NCBI GenBank assembly: GCA_900618425.1 | Contig: UZAN01039887.1 | Span: 6,168-70,167, forward strand | Direction of reading: 5' to 3' | DNA length: 64,000 bases | DNA from: Echinostoma caproni | Taxonomy: Eukaryota; Platyhelminthes; Trematoda; Plagiorchiida; Echinostomatidae | In this document: positions 11,416 to 26,524 of the stretch, piece by piece | Layout of the letters: each line of letters opens with the position of its first letter | Numbering within the stretch: position 1 is the first letter of the stretch | Notes under the pieces: model-generated | The model's input: the letters and a program-made list of their open reading frames with translations, nothing else | Databases searched by the model: none | What the model was told of the DNA's origin: nothing | Program-made: the position numbers and the translations under genes

Positions 11416-14119
11416 TACCGATAGCACTGATCTTTTCACATTTAGATCACCCACCCAAATCACCGAGGCTCATAAAATTTATCAGGAAGTATATAAGTTG
11501 CTTGCCGTGACAAGTTCTTCTAAGAATTCCTGGGAATCAACAAATGGTAAAGCACGGCTCCTGTGGGTGCCGCTTTAAATCCCGTGCAACTTCCATTTTT
11601 GTCATATTTATTATCAGACCCGGGTTGTCTGTTGATCAATTTTTGCCCACTGTTGTGGTCATTATTTTACGGACTGATCGGTTAACCATGGAATTCCTGG
11701 TAACTTTGAAAGTGAATAAACTTCAAAAGTTTCCAATCGGATATATATATATACATATTATTCACAAAATATTCTACAGTGCTTTTCAAGCCAGTTTGGT
11801 TGAATCATGACTGGTAATCGCCGGTACATAGAGATTAGTTTAAAATACCTTCCTAACAAGGGTGGTCTTCAAGAGAATAATGAATGAGAATAGGATAAAT
11901 GTATAAAAATCATTATATCGTTTTGAGCATGAGATTTTCTGAGTCTTCCTATTGAATAAGGTTATCTTAGAAGTTTTATTACATTTTTGTATGAATGATA
12001 TTTCCACCTGAACATTGTGACCACTTTCACTCCTAAAGGCTGAAGGGAATTTACTCTAGTTAATAGAGGCCATACTCGGATTGGCGGACCAGGATGGAGG
12101 TGGTATTTATTAGGTACACTGTGGTGAATTGAGAGTCATTCCAAATCCACCAGAAAAATGTGAAATATGGGGCAAATTACAAGAAAAATATCGATTAACC
12201 TCAGACATATAAATTGCCTGGTAAACTGCTGCACTGTCGTCGTAGTTGAATGAATGGGATGGAAAGCTTGTTGACAGGTCACTGATGTAATTTGGCAACT
12301 CGAGGGTGAGAGAAGCGCTCTTTAAAACACTCCAAAATTACTCAGGAGTGGCTTGTGTATTTTCTTACTGAATTGAATGCATCAATTCTGCCCATCACTT
12401 CATTAACTTACCATGTCAGTAGGTGGTTCGAACAGCCAAATGTTTCCAGTTTATGAAGGAGTAGGAAAGAGCATCAAAGGGGGTTGATTTTGTAAGGAAA
12501 ACCCATCTTACAGATTTAACTGAATTGTCTATATATCTTAAGTAATGAACTGGAGAGACCACGGAATCTGAAAGAAACCTTTTATTTTCAGTACAAATGG
12601 AGGAGTCTTCAGGATTATTGAAAGAAAAGTCAGGCTTCCGACAGTGGTACATTCTACCGGTTCAATACTGCATGATGTTAAAGTAATGGAAGGAAAACTT
12701 TAGGTTGGAATATTGAATTTACGAGGTTGACAATATTTGTGACGGGTTTTCAATAATCAGGGATAAAATACGTGAACAAGAATGTCCCAAGAAAATAAGT
12801 AAATGCATCCGTCAGGGATTCAGAAGTGATGATGCTTGACCCTCACGACGGATATCTACGGTTTTTGCTTGTGCAGTCCACAAACGTTTCAAGACAATGA
12901 GATTATTTTAGCAGTATTGTCTTGATTCCATGATTTTGGAGGTCTATTGCTCGAATTATTAAATGCGCGGTGCACACTTTTGACGTTCGCAGCACAATAA
13001 CTAGATCCTGTTTTCTTTCCACACAACTGTCTGCACCGATATATGCCTAACAGTTCCTGATACATCCGACAGATTCTTTCGTTGGATTTCCTTTTTCATC
13101 AATGGGGAAATGACCCCGACGTTTGTAGCAGTGCTATACACGCGTTTCCCTAATGAGTAGTAGTTTGAAAAAGGCAGTGTAGGCGCTGGAGAGAAAGATG
13201 GTTTTCGAGGCAAAATACATAACAAAAATAATTTTTTTACTGCATCTACAAAACATTTTAGATGGTTGTTCATTCAACGTTCGAGAGAGCGCCACGGACT
13301 GCATGAGACAGGAATCTAAAAAATGAGAAGTGTAATGGATAAGGGTTTTTTATTAGGCTATTCCGTGTGAAAGAGTGAGGAAGAGAACGAGAGTGTATGT
13401 TGGGGCCTGAGAAAATGACCAGTGTTAGGGTTAGAAGCCTGCAGATTGAAGGGAAAGAATTCAGTATTTGTAATCATTCTGTTCGAAACAGATATACTTG
13501 CGGTCGGGGTAACACGTCGATTAGTTAGATCAAAAACATAGAGATGTAATGTAGAATCACGGTTCCAGCTGAATGCAACCACGTCAAATTATCCCCTTGC
13601 CATGCAACAAGGACGAATTGAATGATTTAAAGGAAACCGAAAAATTGTTCTTAGAGGAACACAGATCTGTAAAATATGTTCTATAGGTACTTCTATGTTT
13701 AGAGGTTAGAATGGTACTGAGTAAACGAACTGACACTTTCACCTGAGTACGAGTGTATGATTTCAGACTTGCCACAACAAGCAGGGTTGATGTGGGTAGC
13801 AACAGCACCTGCAATTTTGCTAATTGGAGCCGTCGAGCCGTCTAAGGACACAAGCTTGTTCGCAACATACGGGGTTAGGTATGATTCTTGTATGCGAATC
13901 ACACATGAATGCACGTGAAACCAAAAACGGAAAATAAATGATAAATTCCAAGCTTTCACAGTCAGAGAACTTATATTAATACTCATTATAACGGAACGGA
14001 AATTCTGGGTGGAGTTTAGAACAATCTGATATTGGGTATGATTGTAAAATAACACAAGTCAACGATTCTCAAGTGGCGAATTTGTGGTTGGAATCCATCT
14101 GCTCCTACATACAGCTTTG

Positions 14120-14120
<1 letters not shown>

Positions 14121-14168
<48 letters not shown>
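14121..14168. repeat. (CTAT)12 microsatellite
   Basis: Twelve perfect CTAT units inside the giant tubby intron; likely length-polymorphic. Confidence 0.98.
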
Positions 14169-14169
<1 letters not shown>

Positions 14170-15489
14170 ATTTTAAATTGATGGTTTGTGTTTCGACTAT
14201 TGTAGATAAACCGAATTTCTAGAACATCTGATAATCAATGAAATTTTCGTTATCTACTATTATTACCAATGTTAAACCTTTTTAGGAGAAATTCGAGGAG
14301 TCACCACTCCCGTTCTTATCGCTGATGTTGATTTCAATTTATCAAATTCGTGCTTCATAAGTCAAACATAAAAATGGCGGTACGGTGTATACACTTAATC
14401 ATGGAGTTCTCGATCTTAGAGAATCCGGGATAGTTAGTATGGTCATGTGAAAATGAATCACCGGATTTAACAGCAAACTTCGGTTCTTTTCGAAGCCTTT
14501 TTCGGCTCGGTTATCTGCTGCTATCTCCTAAATGAGGTGTCTGTTTGGACGAGACTGGTTCATTCGGCCGTAAGGTATCTGCTCATGTGTGAGTGAAACT
14601 GAGTACGCTTGAACGGATCAGTTCACCGGTTTGCGTGAAGAGCCATTGTTCCACTGGTTTGTGTATTTTTTACTGGATTCTGATATTCAAAAAATAATTT
14701 GGTCATACAGACGCCACGAGTTTAATGTAAATACCAATGGGGTGTATTTATCATGATTCGCGGTCAGCTCTGATATCGACAGGAAACGATGCGAACGAAA
14801 GTTTCCCGGTCAGTCTCGCACACTGTCTGCCACGTTTTACCATTGATTGAGAAAGATTCACTACGGCGGATCTTTGCTTCAACAATCCAGTCACTTAAGC
14901 AACACTTGATATAATTTTACTCACTCATTTTATTCATATTGTGGTCATTTTCAACGTATGTATCACGAGGGCGAAGACGACTGCAAGAAGGATGCTTTAA
15001 AGGAAGAAGGAAGAATCTAGTTGTCATACTGCCTGTGTGAAAAAAAACATACATGTGGAATGCAGAATGGTGGGTAACACACTTGGGGAGAGCTTGTACT
15101 ATGTGAACTTTTATCAGACATGACATCGATATCATATTACAAGTCGGATTGTTCGCAACGAAGAGGAAGCTTCGTAGTGCTATGTAATAGTGGGATATGC
15201 CTAATGTGTGCTGAGCAAGAAAATTCACAAGTTTTTGAATACCTCATGATACTAGCAGCTAATTCCCTTGGTGTCACTTTGTCCTTAGATGCGTCCTATA
15301 GTGTACAAATTCTATGGATACGGGGATTAACGACCAAAAAGTTTAAAAATCAATGTAGTATTCAGATTGAATAACTCGGAAAAAACAAGTATGTTACAAA
15401 TTAAAGAAATATAGTCATTTCCGGATATATTGTTGAAAGACCAATACTCTCATCGTGAACGAAGCTACAGGCAATATCGAGCTTGACTG

Positions 15490-15759
15490 TTAACCGAAGA
15501 GATGAGGAGCCGGAGTCAGGCAGTAGATATGTCTCATCATAGGTTTCTTCCGTTTTAATGATATTTCACGAAGGATTGTTTTGGATTGAACGACAGTTGA
15601 TATATTCACCTCTAGCATTTGTAGAACTGTCAAAATGTCTAACGGACGGCCGAAGTTATTACGGTATCGTAGAACAAGTACAGTAATGCACGAACCGGAA
15701 TCGACTAAGGGCGTAATAAATGAGTATAATGACGCGCTGAAAGTGTCCAGCATCAATTG
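15490..15759 (-). other. Open frame running into an assembly gap (unconfirmed)
   Basis: A minus-strand frame of about 89 codons stays open from the gap edge to a stop at 15490. It includes LLDTF-like and SFITPLVDSGSC stretches but no family I recognise. Because the gap hides the rest, it could be a remnant of an element whose repetitiveness caused the gap, or chance. Confidence 0.15.
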
Positions 15760-16464
15760 NNNNNNNNNNNNNNNNNNNNNNNNNNNNNNNNNNNNNNNNN
15801 NNNNNNNNNNNNNNNNNNNNNNNNNNNNNNNNNNNNNNNNNNNNNNNNNNNNNNNNNNNNNNNNNNNNNNNNNNNNNNNNNNNNNNNNNNNNNNNNNNNN
15901 NNNNNNNNNNNNNNNNNNNNNNNNNNNNNNNNNNNNNNNNNNNNNNNNNNNNNNNNNNNNNNNNNNNNNNNNNNNNNNNNNNNNNNNNNNNNNNNNNNNN
16001 NNNNNNNNNNNNNNNNNNNNNNNNNNNNNNNNNNNNNNNNNNNNNNNNNNNNNNNNNNNNNNNNNNNNNNNNNNNNNNNNNNNNNNNNNNNNNNNNNNNN
16101 NNNNNNNNNNNNNNNNNNNNNNNNNNNNNNNNNNNNNNNNNNNNNNNNNNNNNNNNNNNNNNNNNNNNNNNNNNNNNNNNNNNNNNNNNNNNNNNNNNNN
16201 NNNNNNNNNNNNNNNNNNNNNNNNNNNNNNNNNNNNNNNNNNNNNNNNNNNNNNNNNNNNNNNNNNNNNNNNNNNNNNNNNNNNNNNNNNNNNNNNNNNN
16301 NNNNNNNNNNNNNNNNNNNNNNNNNNNNNNNNNNNNNNNNNNNNNNNNNNNNNNNNNNNNNNNNNNNNNNNNNNNNNNNNNNNNNNNNNNNNNNNNNNNN
16401 NNNNNNNNNNNNNNNNNNNNNNNNNNNNNNNNNNNNNNNNNNNNNNNNNNNNNNNNNNNNNNNN
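15760..16464. other. Assembly gap (705 N)
   Basis: A run of N. The length is probably an estimate. Apparent open frames across it are artefacts. Confidence 1.
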
Positions 16465-17680
16465 CAACTGGAAGTAACGCTGTGCCATAGGAGGGAGCCA
16501 GAGTTCTCAGCGACTTGTTGATTTATAACCACCTTAGCTGATTGTCAAAAAGTTCGCCATGCATATTGAGAGGAATTCTTTTCGAATGGTAAAACTCTCT
16601 TTTATTTGGGCTCATCAATGGTGAGCTTTTAAATTTTCATTTCTGTCGCATATAATGATCTGACTGAATTCGAGGAAGTGTGGGGCTGACAAGGGACCAC
16701 AGCCAATCAGATTCTGTCTGGGGCCATCTAGAAGACAGCAGATTTGTGCGATGGGGATGAAAGATCAACTCACTGCCTTTGAAACGGCATATTAGTTATT
16801 TTGACCATATATTCTTTTTTGACGAGGAGAAGACGGAATAAACCCTACAATCACAATCAGCTGCTGGTCACCCGAGGAAACCGGAACTATGAGCTCCGGG
16901 ATTTGCCGGACCGATTAACAAAAGGCTTCATGATGATTCTGAATATTTGATCTTCCAAGATCAGATGTATTTCTCACCCACATCAGTTGCAAGAACTGTT
17001 CTGTCTTTATGTTGGTTTTTGTAAATTGGTAATCGTTCTGTAATTTAACTAACATAACTGCATTATTGAATTAGTATTTTGTTCACAACTTGGTAGAACA
17101 CGTTCCAGCTCTCTTAGTTTAGCTCGAAAAACCCAAAATGTAGCGAATATTTTGCACTGTGACTAATGAAAATAAACATATTGCTGAGTTAATCAAACAT
17201 AGATACATTTTGTCTGGTTCGTCTACACAATAGACAAGTCATTCGTTGTGCGAACTCATTAATTCACGCACATGTGTTCTGCGGTATGCAAAACGATTTT
17301 TCTCGAAAATCCGTTTGGCAAATTGTTAGTTTTGATAAGAAACCACTGATGTTATGCACGCTATCCCACAGTATGCAAAGTTTCATGCAATATATGAACA
17401 CCTGGTCATGTTTTGCTAAGAGATATGATCCAGCGTAGAAGTCAGTGGGGTGAATGCTGTGCGGTCTGCCTGTTGAATTCCCGTGCCGCGTACAAAAATA
17501 CGATAAACTAACGCGCATACAAAAGTATCAAAAAGTGTACGATGAAACACACAAAATCTGTTGGGTTTCCTTTTATCTACTTTTAAACCTTTTTACACTT
17601 CGTCCTGTATCCGAATCCAACCTTCCCGTTTCTGTAAGAGTTTTTGAGGCCTCGACAACATGCTTGTCCGCAATACAGTT

Positions 17681-17700
17681 ATATATATATATATATATAT
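17681..17700. repeat. (AT)10 microsatellite
   Basis: Ten perfect AT units. Confidence 0.95.
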
Positions 17701-19262
17701 AAATTGACCTGCATGTCATCAAGTACATCTGGTACCATTTCTTGTTTGTTTCAGAGAAGGTCAAGTAAAACTTGATCATTTTATTCACACACTAAATAGT
17801 CAGCATTGCTGCCCTGGCAAAACGAATTTTCATTGGTTGTGATCTAGTTTACAGGGACTCAGTATGATCAGTTCATTTTTCTTTGTATCTTTGTAAGATT
17901 GCAGTTGTGCGTGTTCAATACGGAATGTAAAGAAAAACATTCTGATTACTTAAATAAATTTGTGATTGGATAATCATATCTAACACTTAGGAATCTCAAT
18001 GGTTAGTGGACCACTACCTCTCCCCTCCAAAAAGACCCTGGCTAATGGATTGTCGTTTCTGTCTGCGAGAAGGCAAGGAAAGACGAATGCAAAATTTCAA
18101 TTATTCTGTTTCCTCCAGCCACTTGGCTTATCTGCTAGTACAAACGCGATACAAAGACGTAGATAGTATTTATGTGTGTGTTCAATTCCATAAATGTTTC
18201 TGATATTCATACATTTCAGTTACATCAAACCTACGTATTTGTATTATTACATGTAATGATTAAATTGAATGATTTTAATTAATTTGTCGCATACAGGAGT
18301 ATAGTCAATCCAAATACCGGCAGATATAAGCCACTTACTCCTTCACTTCTTAGTGACCTTTTTGGTACAGAGTCAAACAACTACCCCACTGCAATCACAT
18401 TGCACATGGAGCACTGTTTTGTTTTACCAATATTAAAGAACCAGTCGTGGGAGGAATTTGCAACGCAGTTACGCCATTCCAAGTGTGTTTTTACCGGAAA
18501 CATTCGATAAATTGCTGTTCCCTCAGACGATGGGAATCTCTCGTACCCATATATGTTTTTTTTCGTATTTCCTCTCGAACAGTCACGTTGTGCTGGATCG
18601 GACCGTTCATTCGCCTTTCCAGTATACTTGTTAGTCATTTTAATTTCAACGTCGTCAAACTAAGTTCGAAAAATCCTGACCTTAGGCTCATGACGATTGT
18701 TTCGTGCTTGGCTATTTTCTCCCGATGAGAAAGAAATGGAGGAATGAGGATCACTGTGTCTCCGTTTCTGTGAATTTTAAATCGCTAGTTTTTACCAGTT
18801 TATGAAAAAATGGATGCAGTCAATGCACCCCTGATTTCTCTTGTTGTCCACCACAGCGTTTTCGAAACACTGATTTTTATTCCCACTCGTCTGTTATTCT
18901 GTTCCGTTGACTGGTGCCTACACTTTGACTTTCCCAGAGTAAGCAGTCAGTTTGGAAATTAGTACTTACCTTTTATGTACCTCTTCTATTTCTTGTCATT
19001 TCTGTTGTTCCTTTTCAATCCAATTAAATTTGGGGCAGTGAGGATGGTAATTGTTTTCTGCTTTTGCCTTCCATCAAAGGTTAATGAGGTTTATTTGGCC
19101 AGGAATTCCGATTTATGGCTAAAAGTGCACGTCATTCACTTTGAACCAAAAAAATTTTCCGTCCTTCGTTTTATGCCATAATCGCCTAACTAACGTAATC
19201 AGCTTTTAATGGCATTGATAAATTCCGTAGCGTTTACATAAAACTATCTGGCTACAACTATT

Positions 19263-19320
19263 CCAATTGGCCTAGTGGTAACTTGTGGGATTACATCCCC
19301 ATACGTTCGAGTTTGAGCAA
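19263..19320 (+). mobile_element. tRNA-like SINE head
   Basis: Box A-like TTGGCCTAGTGGTAA (19267-19281) is followed by CGTTCGAGTTTGAGC (19303-19317, weak box B). No cloverleaf acceptor pairing was seen. Confidence 0.45.
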
Positions 19321-22300
19321 ATAAAACTGAGCCTGATGATTTCAGACGTGAATCAAGTACTTACAAGCTACTTGCAACAATTTGAGTGATATATTTGTAT
19401 ATTTAGGTTTAATCGGCATCGATTTCCTAGTAACCGTTCTTGTTCTACCGTACAGATAAATTACAAATTTCATATCAGGAAAGTACACCGTAGCCAATGG
19501 ATGGCTAGTCGTCGGGTAGGGATGGGAAATTAAGGCATAGAGACAGTGTACTAGTTTGAGCCCATAAATGATGACATACTCGGTTGATTTTCTGTACCGC
19601 TTGATCACTGCCGCTCATGCATAGTTCTGAACAGAAAGGAACACAGTAGACAACGACTGTCTGGCGGGAAAAGCAAACTGCAGTGATTGGTAGGTGACGG
19701 TGTTTTCCTCTGATGAACTGTCATAGACGGCCATGAGAAACAGCACAGACATGTGGACATTCGGCAAAGGCTTGAGCCGAGCTAAAATTACGACTGAGGT
19801 GCCTAAATGAAGTTGCTGTCTTTCACCAAAATAGCACTACGCACGAGGATTCTTTGAAACTGCAGTGGACTCAATTAGTGCCTGTGAACTCACGCCTGCT
19901 CTACTATGCTACAGTCGTTTCCTATGCTCTCCTATATCGTGTCCCGCATTGCTGTTAAACCTGTAGTGCGGTTTTCATTGTGTGTTTGCTTGTACATGCA
20001 TGTGGAATCCAAGTAAGTCACACAACTATCTAGGCTCATTTCAGACTAGGATTACACGCTAAGTGTTTCGCATACACACGGTAATGGATGTAGTGGTTCT
20101 CATCGAACAGTTGAGGGAAATCGTTCACATTTGTACTCATGCACTAAATAGTAGTTGACCCCGAACACAACCCGTGATGCTCTCTCCCTTGGGGCTGATC
20201 ACCCTGCACTGAAAATTATTTTGCTTTATGGTTTGGTCAACTTGATCGTTTCATTTAGTTTAACCAATTTATCTGGGGAGGGGTGAACTCTATTTCTATT
20301 GTTTATTCTCTTTGTCCCATTCTTTTTGATGTAGTTTTGACGTATGTCGTAATGTGTGGTCCCTTTGTAAGTGCTCTGTTTATGGCCCCAGGAATTGTTT
20401 AACAAGAGGATTGTTTTCGTAAAGGACATTCATTTAGCGATTGCCCGAAATCGATGCATTAGGTGGAGCAATTGGAGTACTTTATTGAAGGTCATTTCTT
20501 CCCTCGTCCGTTGTTTTGCTTTTATAAGCACCGTTCCGTGCTCAGTTAACAACCGGAAAGGTTTTTGCTTTTTCAAGTGGTTGCCTTATATACGGAAAAG
20601 GGACTATCGTTGTTAGTCGCTCCTTTGATATCTCTTGATCTCACTCCAGCTTTCACTGGAAGGTTGTGTGTGCAATTGCTGATAACAGGGTCAGGTTATC
20701 TTATCGTCAAGTGTGACCATGTTCATATACATTCATGCTAGTGTATTTGTTCAACTCGGTTGGTTTACTGGTATGCATCAAATATATTGCCGAACATCAA
20801 ACAATGGACTGATCAAAAATGCAAATGTGAACAGCCATCTTCTTGTGTCGTGGTCCGTGTTTATTGCCAGTGGTTATTGCTGACCCAATAATTATCACGG
20901 CAAAAGAACTTCCAGATGAGAAGAAGTGGGCACCCATTTCAAGAAATATCGTTTTTTCACGCTTGTTATATTGTTTGTTTGAACGTAGAACGGAGCTGCT
21001 TCGGAAATGTGTAAGTTATATTTGATATATGTATGTGTGGTCTTCCCTAACTATCCCACCTTTTATCTTTCGGTGGATGTTTGTATTTCTGCTCTCAGCT
21101 CACATGGCTGGAAACCAGAAAAGATAAATATGTCGAAACATCTTTTACAGTTGTGCCAAAGATGGTATATGATATAGCTCGAAATCTTGTATTAACTAGG
21201 ACTCAATAGTAGATGGAGAAACAATGAACAGTCGTAGAAGACATTTTGCGACCATCACAACTGGTTAGAACTTACGAAATGTTATGCAATAATGCAAATT
21301 TGTAGCTTTCGGAAGTATTGCAATTTATCTTGCATAGGTGACGAAAACATCCTACCTGACATAAAATTCTGTTTTTGTTTTCATCTGTTAAATTCTGCAT
21401 AAAACTCTTTCAATTTATAGAATTGAGAGTCGCTGTGTTGCATTTTGGTTGTTTGTTTCGACTGATTATTTCTCGAGGTCTTCTACACGCACATGACTTT
21501 CTGCTCTTGATTACAGTTGACTGAACTGTTGGTTGTCTATTCGAACAGCTACAATTTATTCTTTTTCATATCTATGACATTTTCTCTTTCACGGTTTGTT
21601 TCACTATTGGCCGGCAATTCATAAATTAAATGTTGCAATATATATAGGCTCGCATAACGTCGTACAACCTAATTTTCCTCCACAACAATTCTTTTTAAAG
21701 GCTAAATCTTTTCCCTGATTAGCATTTTTTCATTTGAAATTCTTAGCCCTTTTCTTCCCTTTTCATGTTAACTTCCGGACTGCCCTAATCCACTGTTACT
21801 TGGTGGGATTGAATAAAAGATAAACAGCCTCGATTGGTTACAAATCACATAATGAAATCCCGACATTAACCCTTGGTTAAAGTATTCCTTCGATTGACGA
21901 TATTTTGCGATAGGAATAGTTGAAGACGTTTTCCTAGAATTGGGAGTAAATAGCAAAGTTAATTCCCTACAGTAAGTCATTTCATTGCTGGTAAAATCAA
22001 CGTCATTGTTTTGGGTTTCCTGACCTCTTCTATAATATTTGCAAGAGGAATACAAATGACAGTTTGTAATATGAGATGCTCTACTGCTACAGCATGAAGA
22101 CGACAGTGCTCTTTCTCTTTTGTTCTGCCCCCCCCTCCCCGCCGTGTATGTGGATTGAGCCAGTTCGTTCGTGCATCGTATTTCCTTTGCTTCCAAAAGT
22201 GACCTTTCCTGGAAACCGTATTCGGCCGGCTATTTAGTCAATTTTGAAAGCTGATGTTCTCTGTTTGAATGATTGTCACTTTTGGAAGTAGGTCGTCATA

Positions 22301-22827
22301 TGATCTATGAAGTTATTGTTTTGTGATGGAAATTTCTCAATATGTTACTTTGCATCCTAAACACTCCCGACTATATGTTTTGTTCCACGAAATATCTAGT
22401 CAATGATGACCAGAACCTTTCATATCAATACAAATATTTCAATCCTGGAATAACTGTTGAATTTTTCATAAAACTCTAGTTGCCTTGTACGGGTCAACCT
22501 ATTACTCTTCCGTGAAAAGCATTGAAATTATTTCATAAATATACCACTGAATTTTGTTAGGAATCTTCATGCGTAACCACTGATTCTACAAGCTCACTCC
22601 ACTCTACAAGCCCCTCGAGCTCAGGTTGGTATCCCAATGGCCTCGATGTGTTTACGTTGATTATCAAAAACCTGGAAAAGAATGAGCCGTTCAATAAGGG
22701 CTAGTTACTGGTTAATGAAATGCCAAACTATGCACGGACAGCGTACTTTTCAAAGAATAAATATAATTTTCTCAAACCCCTCCACTGAAGTAATTTTATT
22801 GTCATTGTGATTGTTTGCGGCTCCAAA

Positions 22828-22875
22828 ATGGGATTCGAACCCACTAATGAGCTTTTCTAAACCTCTGAGCATTAA
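22828..22875 (-). mobile_element. tRNA-like SINE head with perfect box B
   Basis: On the minus strand GGGTTCGAATCCC (22830-22842) is a perfect box B, and TGCTCAGAGG (22862-22871) resembles box A, but the spacing is short. The remainder of a tRNA fold is not visible. Confidence 0.45.
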
Positions 22876-23619
22876 ATATCTCATCAAATTAGCTGCCAGA
22901 CCAAAAACCAATACTCTGTTTTACTTCACTTGGAGTGTAGAGTGAGGATTACGCCAAATGCCAACAATACACATCTTATGGGCTCGTGTGCCGATGATGG
23001 GTACTACTGAGTACAAGTTGTTCGGCTAAGTAAAAGAATACCAAATGAAACGTTGACCACAGTTTTAAGTATAGTGTTAATACTAAATAATGGAACGTTA
23101 TCAAAAGTTACACTCGGGCAACTGTAGCACTAACCGCGTTCATCTGAGTTCTATATCTTCATCATGATATTGTTCTCAGCTTTTATTCCATTCCTGGATC
23201 TCATTGCTTTTTATCGGTCGGCCAAAGAGATAACCGGAAGCGAATAGTAAAACTAGCGCATAAAAGTGCAACGGTTGATTGTGATGCAAACCGAAAGTCA
23301 GTGAAACAAATGCTGCTCTCAGAGGTGAAATGCAATATGCTCAGTAAAGTGTACTTCAGCAATCATGAGTGAATAAGTTTTATAATGTTTTGTTTATAAC
23401 TCAATCCTATTCTGCCATTTTCCTATTTACCAATAATCCTTTGAAAGTACGCGTAAAATCTTTACCAAACTTCAGTTTACCTATTAGTTGTAGAACACGG
23501 GTATTGCTGTCGGTTTTCTCCATTCCGTGAGCGAACTTTGCAGCCATGGTTTTTATTGTTTTGTTTTTTAAATCGCTCAACGTCTTGGTTGTGTGTTTCC
23601 TTGTCTTAACTCTCAATCA

Positions 23620-23635
23620 AACACACACACACACA
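23620..23635. repeat. Short (AC)n microsatellite
   Basis: About eight AC units. Confidence 0.9.
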
Positions 23636-24936
23636 AATGAGATACCGGTCGATCGATAGTACCCTCAGTTTAAACAGATAAGTAATGGTTTCGTGACTAT
23701 GGTTGGTATAAAATCTTTTTTTTCTTGCCCAGCTTCAAACACATTCAGAATGGAAGCACCGATCGATTGTATTGAAATTTCTTTCTTTCTATTGCTTCGC
23801 TATTTGCGTGAAACCAAGTGCATTGCAGTTCATACTGTATTCTCCACGAGACAACAAACCTACTTTGGGAAATAATGCAAAACAACTGGTCATAAAATAT
23901 AAATGACGTTCTGTCACGGTGTTCCTGATGACAGCGAAAAATGCGAATCGTCCTTCTCAAGTGTGAACTATCGGGACACTGTCTTGCACTCATTTTGAGG
24001 AGTGACGAAACTGATGTATGGCCTGTGAGACAAACCAGACAAGCACTTACATACTCAGGTACAGAATGCAATCGTTAAGTAACTGTGTGAGCGACCGGCT
24101 CCTGTCATCCCGAATTCCTCACATTATACTCGAATATACTAATTATTTACTATGCATATAGAAACTGGTAACTAGTCAAGCGTCATTTATAAATGCAAGC
24201 CGAACAGTCATCTATATGAGAGGTTCAAATAACTACAAAGTACTAAACATGCCTTCCTGCTCCTAAAGTTCATAATCGGGATCAGTTTTCGGCGGCTTTA
24301 ACAACTCAAAACCTGTTCTTTATCTGTGATAATTCGCGTTTTGATACTGTGATAATATCTATGGAACTGAACAGCAAATGTTTCTACCGGTTAAGTCTGG
24401 AATGATGGACTATTTTTGACAAACGTTGCCAAATGATACACGTTTGTTTAATTTCAGGCATATTCTGGTGCAAATAACGAAGCGGCCACCAATGTAATAT
24501 CGTTCATGCAGGCGAATGTCCCAATGGTTATTTTATTGAGATTTTAACATAATATTGTATGACATTGGTGCAGACAATATACTCAGGGCTAATATTTCCA
24601 TAGTACCTTACCAGTGGCTCGAGACGATCACGGGCGATACCTTCCCGTTCATGAGATTAACGTGACGAGCCTTATCAGGAATGTGTTTAGAAAGTGCATA
24701 ATTAATGATTGTCAAAGCTGAATTCTACTGACTGTGGGCGCCTAAGTTCTCACGTTGGAAATGGTTTGTCGGTTGAATGAAATACGATGGATACTTTTAA
24801 AGCCGGTTTTCGTTTTGCAGTATTTATGGACGAAATAAGGCGTTTGATTACCCAGTTTATATAATACTATGGTTGAGAACACAATGTGGCAAGCAGTTTC
24901 GCATTTAATGCTTCATAATCTTACCAATACATTACA

Positions 24937-24951
24937 ATATATATATATATA
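24937..24951. repeat. Short (AT)n run
   Basis: About seven AT units. Confidence 0.85.
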
Positions 24952-26524
24952 CTAAATTAAAACTACCAGGAGTCCCTCTCCCAATTCATATAAGTTTTCA
25001 AGTGAAAGATTATGACTTTTGCCATTGTCGCTTAACCTGCTTCCTTTCGCTTGTCCAATGAAAACGAAATGCAGCATGCCAATGGTGTTGATTACGCATT
25101 GCCTATCGGTATATATATGTAGCTTCAAATCAAGAAATATTCATAGCTATAGGGAGAGCTATATGTGTGAAATTCCGATTAAATCATCTAAAGTTAAATT
25201 AAAAATGTTCTGAGTTTGCAATATTATGGGATATACATATATATTTCAGAAAACCTGTTTCTTTGGAAAAGATCAACTAAATCCTGTACACCTTAATTAC
25301 TTATGCGTGCACACGCACACTGATTTCCGTCGAGTTTGTGATCTCTACGAATGGCTAAATTGTGTCTATCCATCTGTTTTACCTTCTTTCAATTGAAGCA
25401 GGGGAATACCTTTACTCCAAGTCCCCAGTAAATTGTGGAGTATATTTGATCTGCACACAGTTAGGATGTTCAAGTGGCGTTTATGTTGTGATTTTTATAT
25501 TGGACTCTGCATTGGTTTGGTTGATGGACAAACAAGTTACCATAAAACAGTGCTAACGCTCACGAAAACGGGCATTAGCCTGTTACCTTAACTTATAAAG
25601 TATATTGTTCGATTATCGTTATCCGCTTATTTTTGTAAAGCGAAAGTTGTTGAGTGTAGGGGAGGACGAAATCTTTCAGTAAGTTGATATAACAATTAGT
25701 TTCTAAGTACGTTATATAAATAAATATGAGTGCTAAGTTTTTTCCTCGCATATATGTATAAATTTAGAGACTGGTGCTCATTGTTCTTGTGGACTAGCCT
25801 AAGCCACCGGAGCAACATTTTGCTTGAATGTGAGAGAGCTTATCAAAATTGTTTTGATTTTTCAATGCAAGGCTTATTTCGTTTCATGTGTGTCACCGTG
25901 CTGTATCCTGTAAACCCCTCTACATGTCACATTCGTTTGTCCTGTTTCATTCTCGTCCTTTCGTGGACTTCTGTCTCTTGGTTGTGTCCTCCTACGTTTT
26001 CTGATCCGGTGGATCAAATACGCAGTAAACCGTGGTTAACCGTCTTTTACCAGCTTGTATTCCTTTCATCCTGTCAAGAGGTGCTCCAATCGAAGCGGTT
26101 TGTATGTTTTCCACTCGTCTGTGTGTGACCAAATCGAGGCCATTTTGGGGTCATTTCCGCTCTGGTTTGATTATTACACCTAATTTTCTCAATTTTGCCT
26201 CAAATTTCACTAGTAAACAAATAAGATTTGACTTTTCTTCAAAGCGCAACATCCGAAAGCATCTGTAGTGTGGAAGCACTTATATAACAATTTGAAATGA
26301 TTATCTATGTATTTTTTGTTTCAAACTTTATCATTTTCCATTCTCATTCAACTTGGACAGCGTGTGTAATCGGCATTGGTGAGAAATTCATCACATTCTA
26401 CTTTGTCATGTAATTGCCATGAAAGCATAGGGGAACGAGATGAATATTATGCGTGTACCTTGTCGTACTTGTTGTTGTTTTTGCATATAATCGAGATGTA
26501 CTGCCTTTATTTTAGTTATGTAAA

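Noticed and set aside
14121..14168. CRISPR-like array
   Set aside because: It is a simple tetranucleotide microsatellite without spacers.
15490..16532. Long open frames on both strands over the gap
   Set aside because: They are open only because N runs contain no stops; the same applies at 32012-33035 and 54124-54948.
20843..21025. 60-codon + frame with IITAKELPDEKKWAPI
   Set aside because: Somewhat protein-like, but short, isolated inside the giant intron and not matched to any family.
22828..22875. Functional tRNA gene on the minus strand
   Set aside because: Box B is perfect, but box A spacing is too short and no acceptor stem is visible.
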